Positions 38,228 through 38,317 of a stretch of 38,317 nucleotides of DNA are shown here, piece by piece. Both the position numbers and the translations under genes were made by a program. Source of the stretch: Planctomycetota bacterium. GTDB taxonomy: Bacteria; Planctomycetota; JADGBV01. The notes beneath the pieces are model-generated. The model saw only the letters and a program-made list of their open reading frames with translations. It did no database searches and had not been told where the DNA came from. Each line of letters starts with the position of its first letter. The stretch's first letter is position 1. The stretch lies in the NCBI GenBank assembly GCA_015231345.1, contig JADGBV010000003.1:1-38317 (forward strand), given 5' to 3'.

Positions 38228-38317
38228 TTTGCAAATCAATAATAAGGGCGTATGCCCTGTAGGGCTATTACCCTCTTGTTTTGCTTTTTTACAATATGTC
38301 ATTTTCTACCTTCAAAT

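Noticed and set aside
1-38317. CRISPR array, prophage or intact insertion sequence
   Set aside because: No spaced direct-repeat array, no cas, phage structural or transposase ORFs seen.

Overview
Window read as a chromosomal segment of a Gram-negative PVC-type bacterium, possibly Lentisphaera-like; this is inferred from gene content and is not proven. (A) 98-7811: housekeeping block rpmF-plsX-fabH-fabD-acpP-fabF-dnaJ, then LptC-like, LptA/OstA-like and an alpha/beta hydrolase. There is no fabG in this cluster. (B) 8033-15808: a CheA-like (Hpt + HATPase) kinase divergent from a DUF2170/YbjN-like - PspA - [cNMP-binding + CheX-like] - unknown 552-aa protein row, then a fused heptose adenylyltransferase/GmhB-type phosphatase and an EI24/CysZ-like membrane protein. 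(C) 15868-18850: a hybrid sensor kinase split by an apparent frameshift. (D) 19161-19719: a RelE/Phd-like toxin-antitoxin pair. (E) 19874-37903: a carbohydrate/sulfatase locus with a LacI regulator, GH130, MFS transporter, beta-helix, sulfatase, beta-helix, sulfatase, a secreted GH38 alpha-mannosidase, fructose-family PTS EIIB and EIIC, and an AraC regulator. (F) tRNA-Pro(GGG) and a short island of dispersed-type repeats at the right end. Most notable: (i) a 20-bp motif shared by the GH38 promoter and the PTS/araC divergent promoter, in an arrangement recalling E. coli mngAB but with an exported mannosidase; (ii) a matched pair of GATA-N8-TATC operators at the lacI and GH130 promoters; (iii) a PspA-linked module with chemotaxis-type kinase and phosphatase domains. 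All family calls come from reading the translations; no searches were run.
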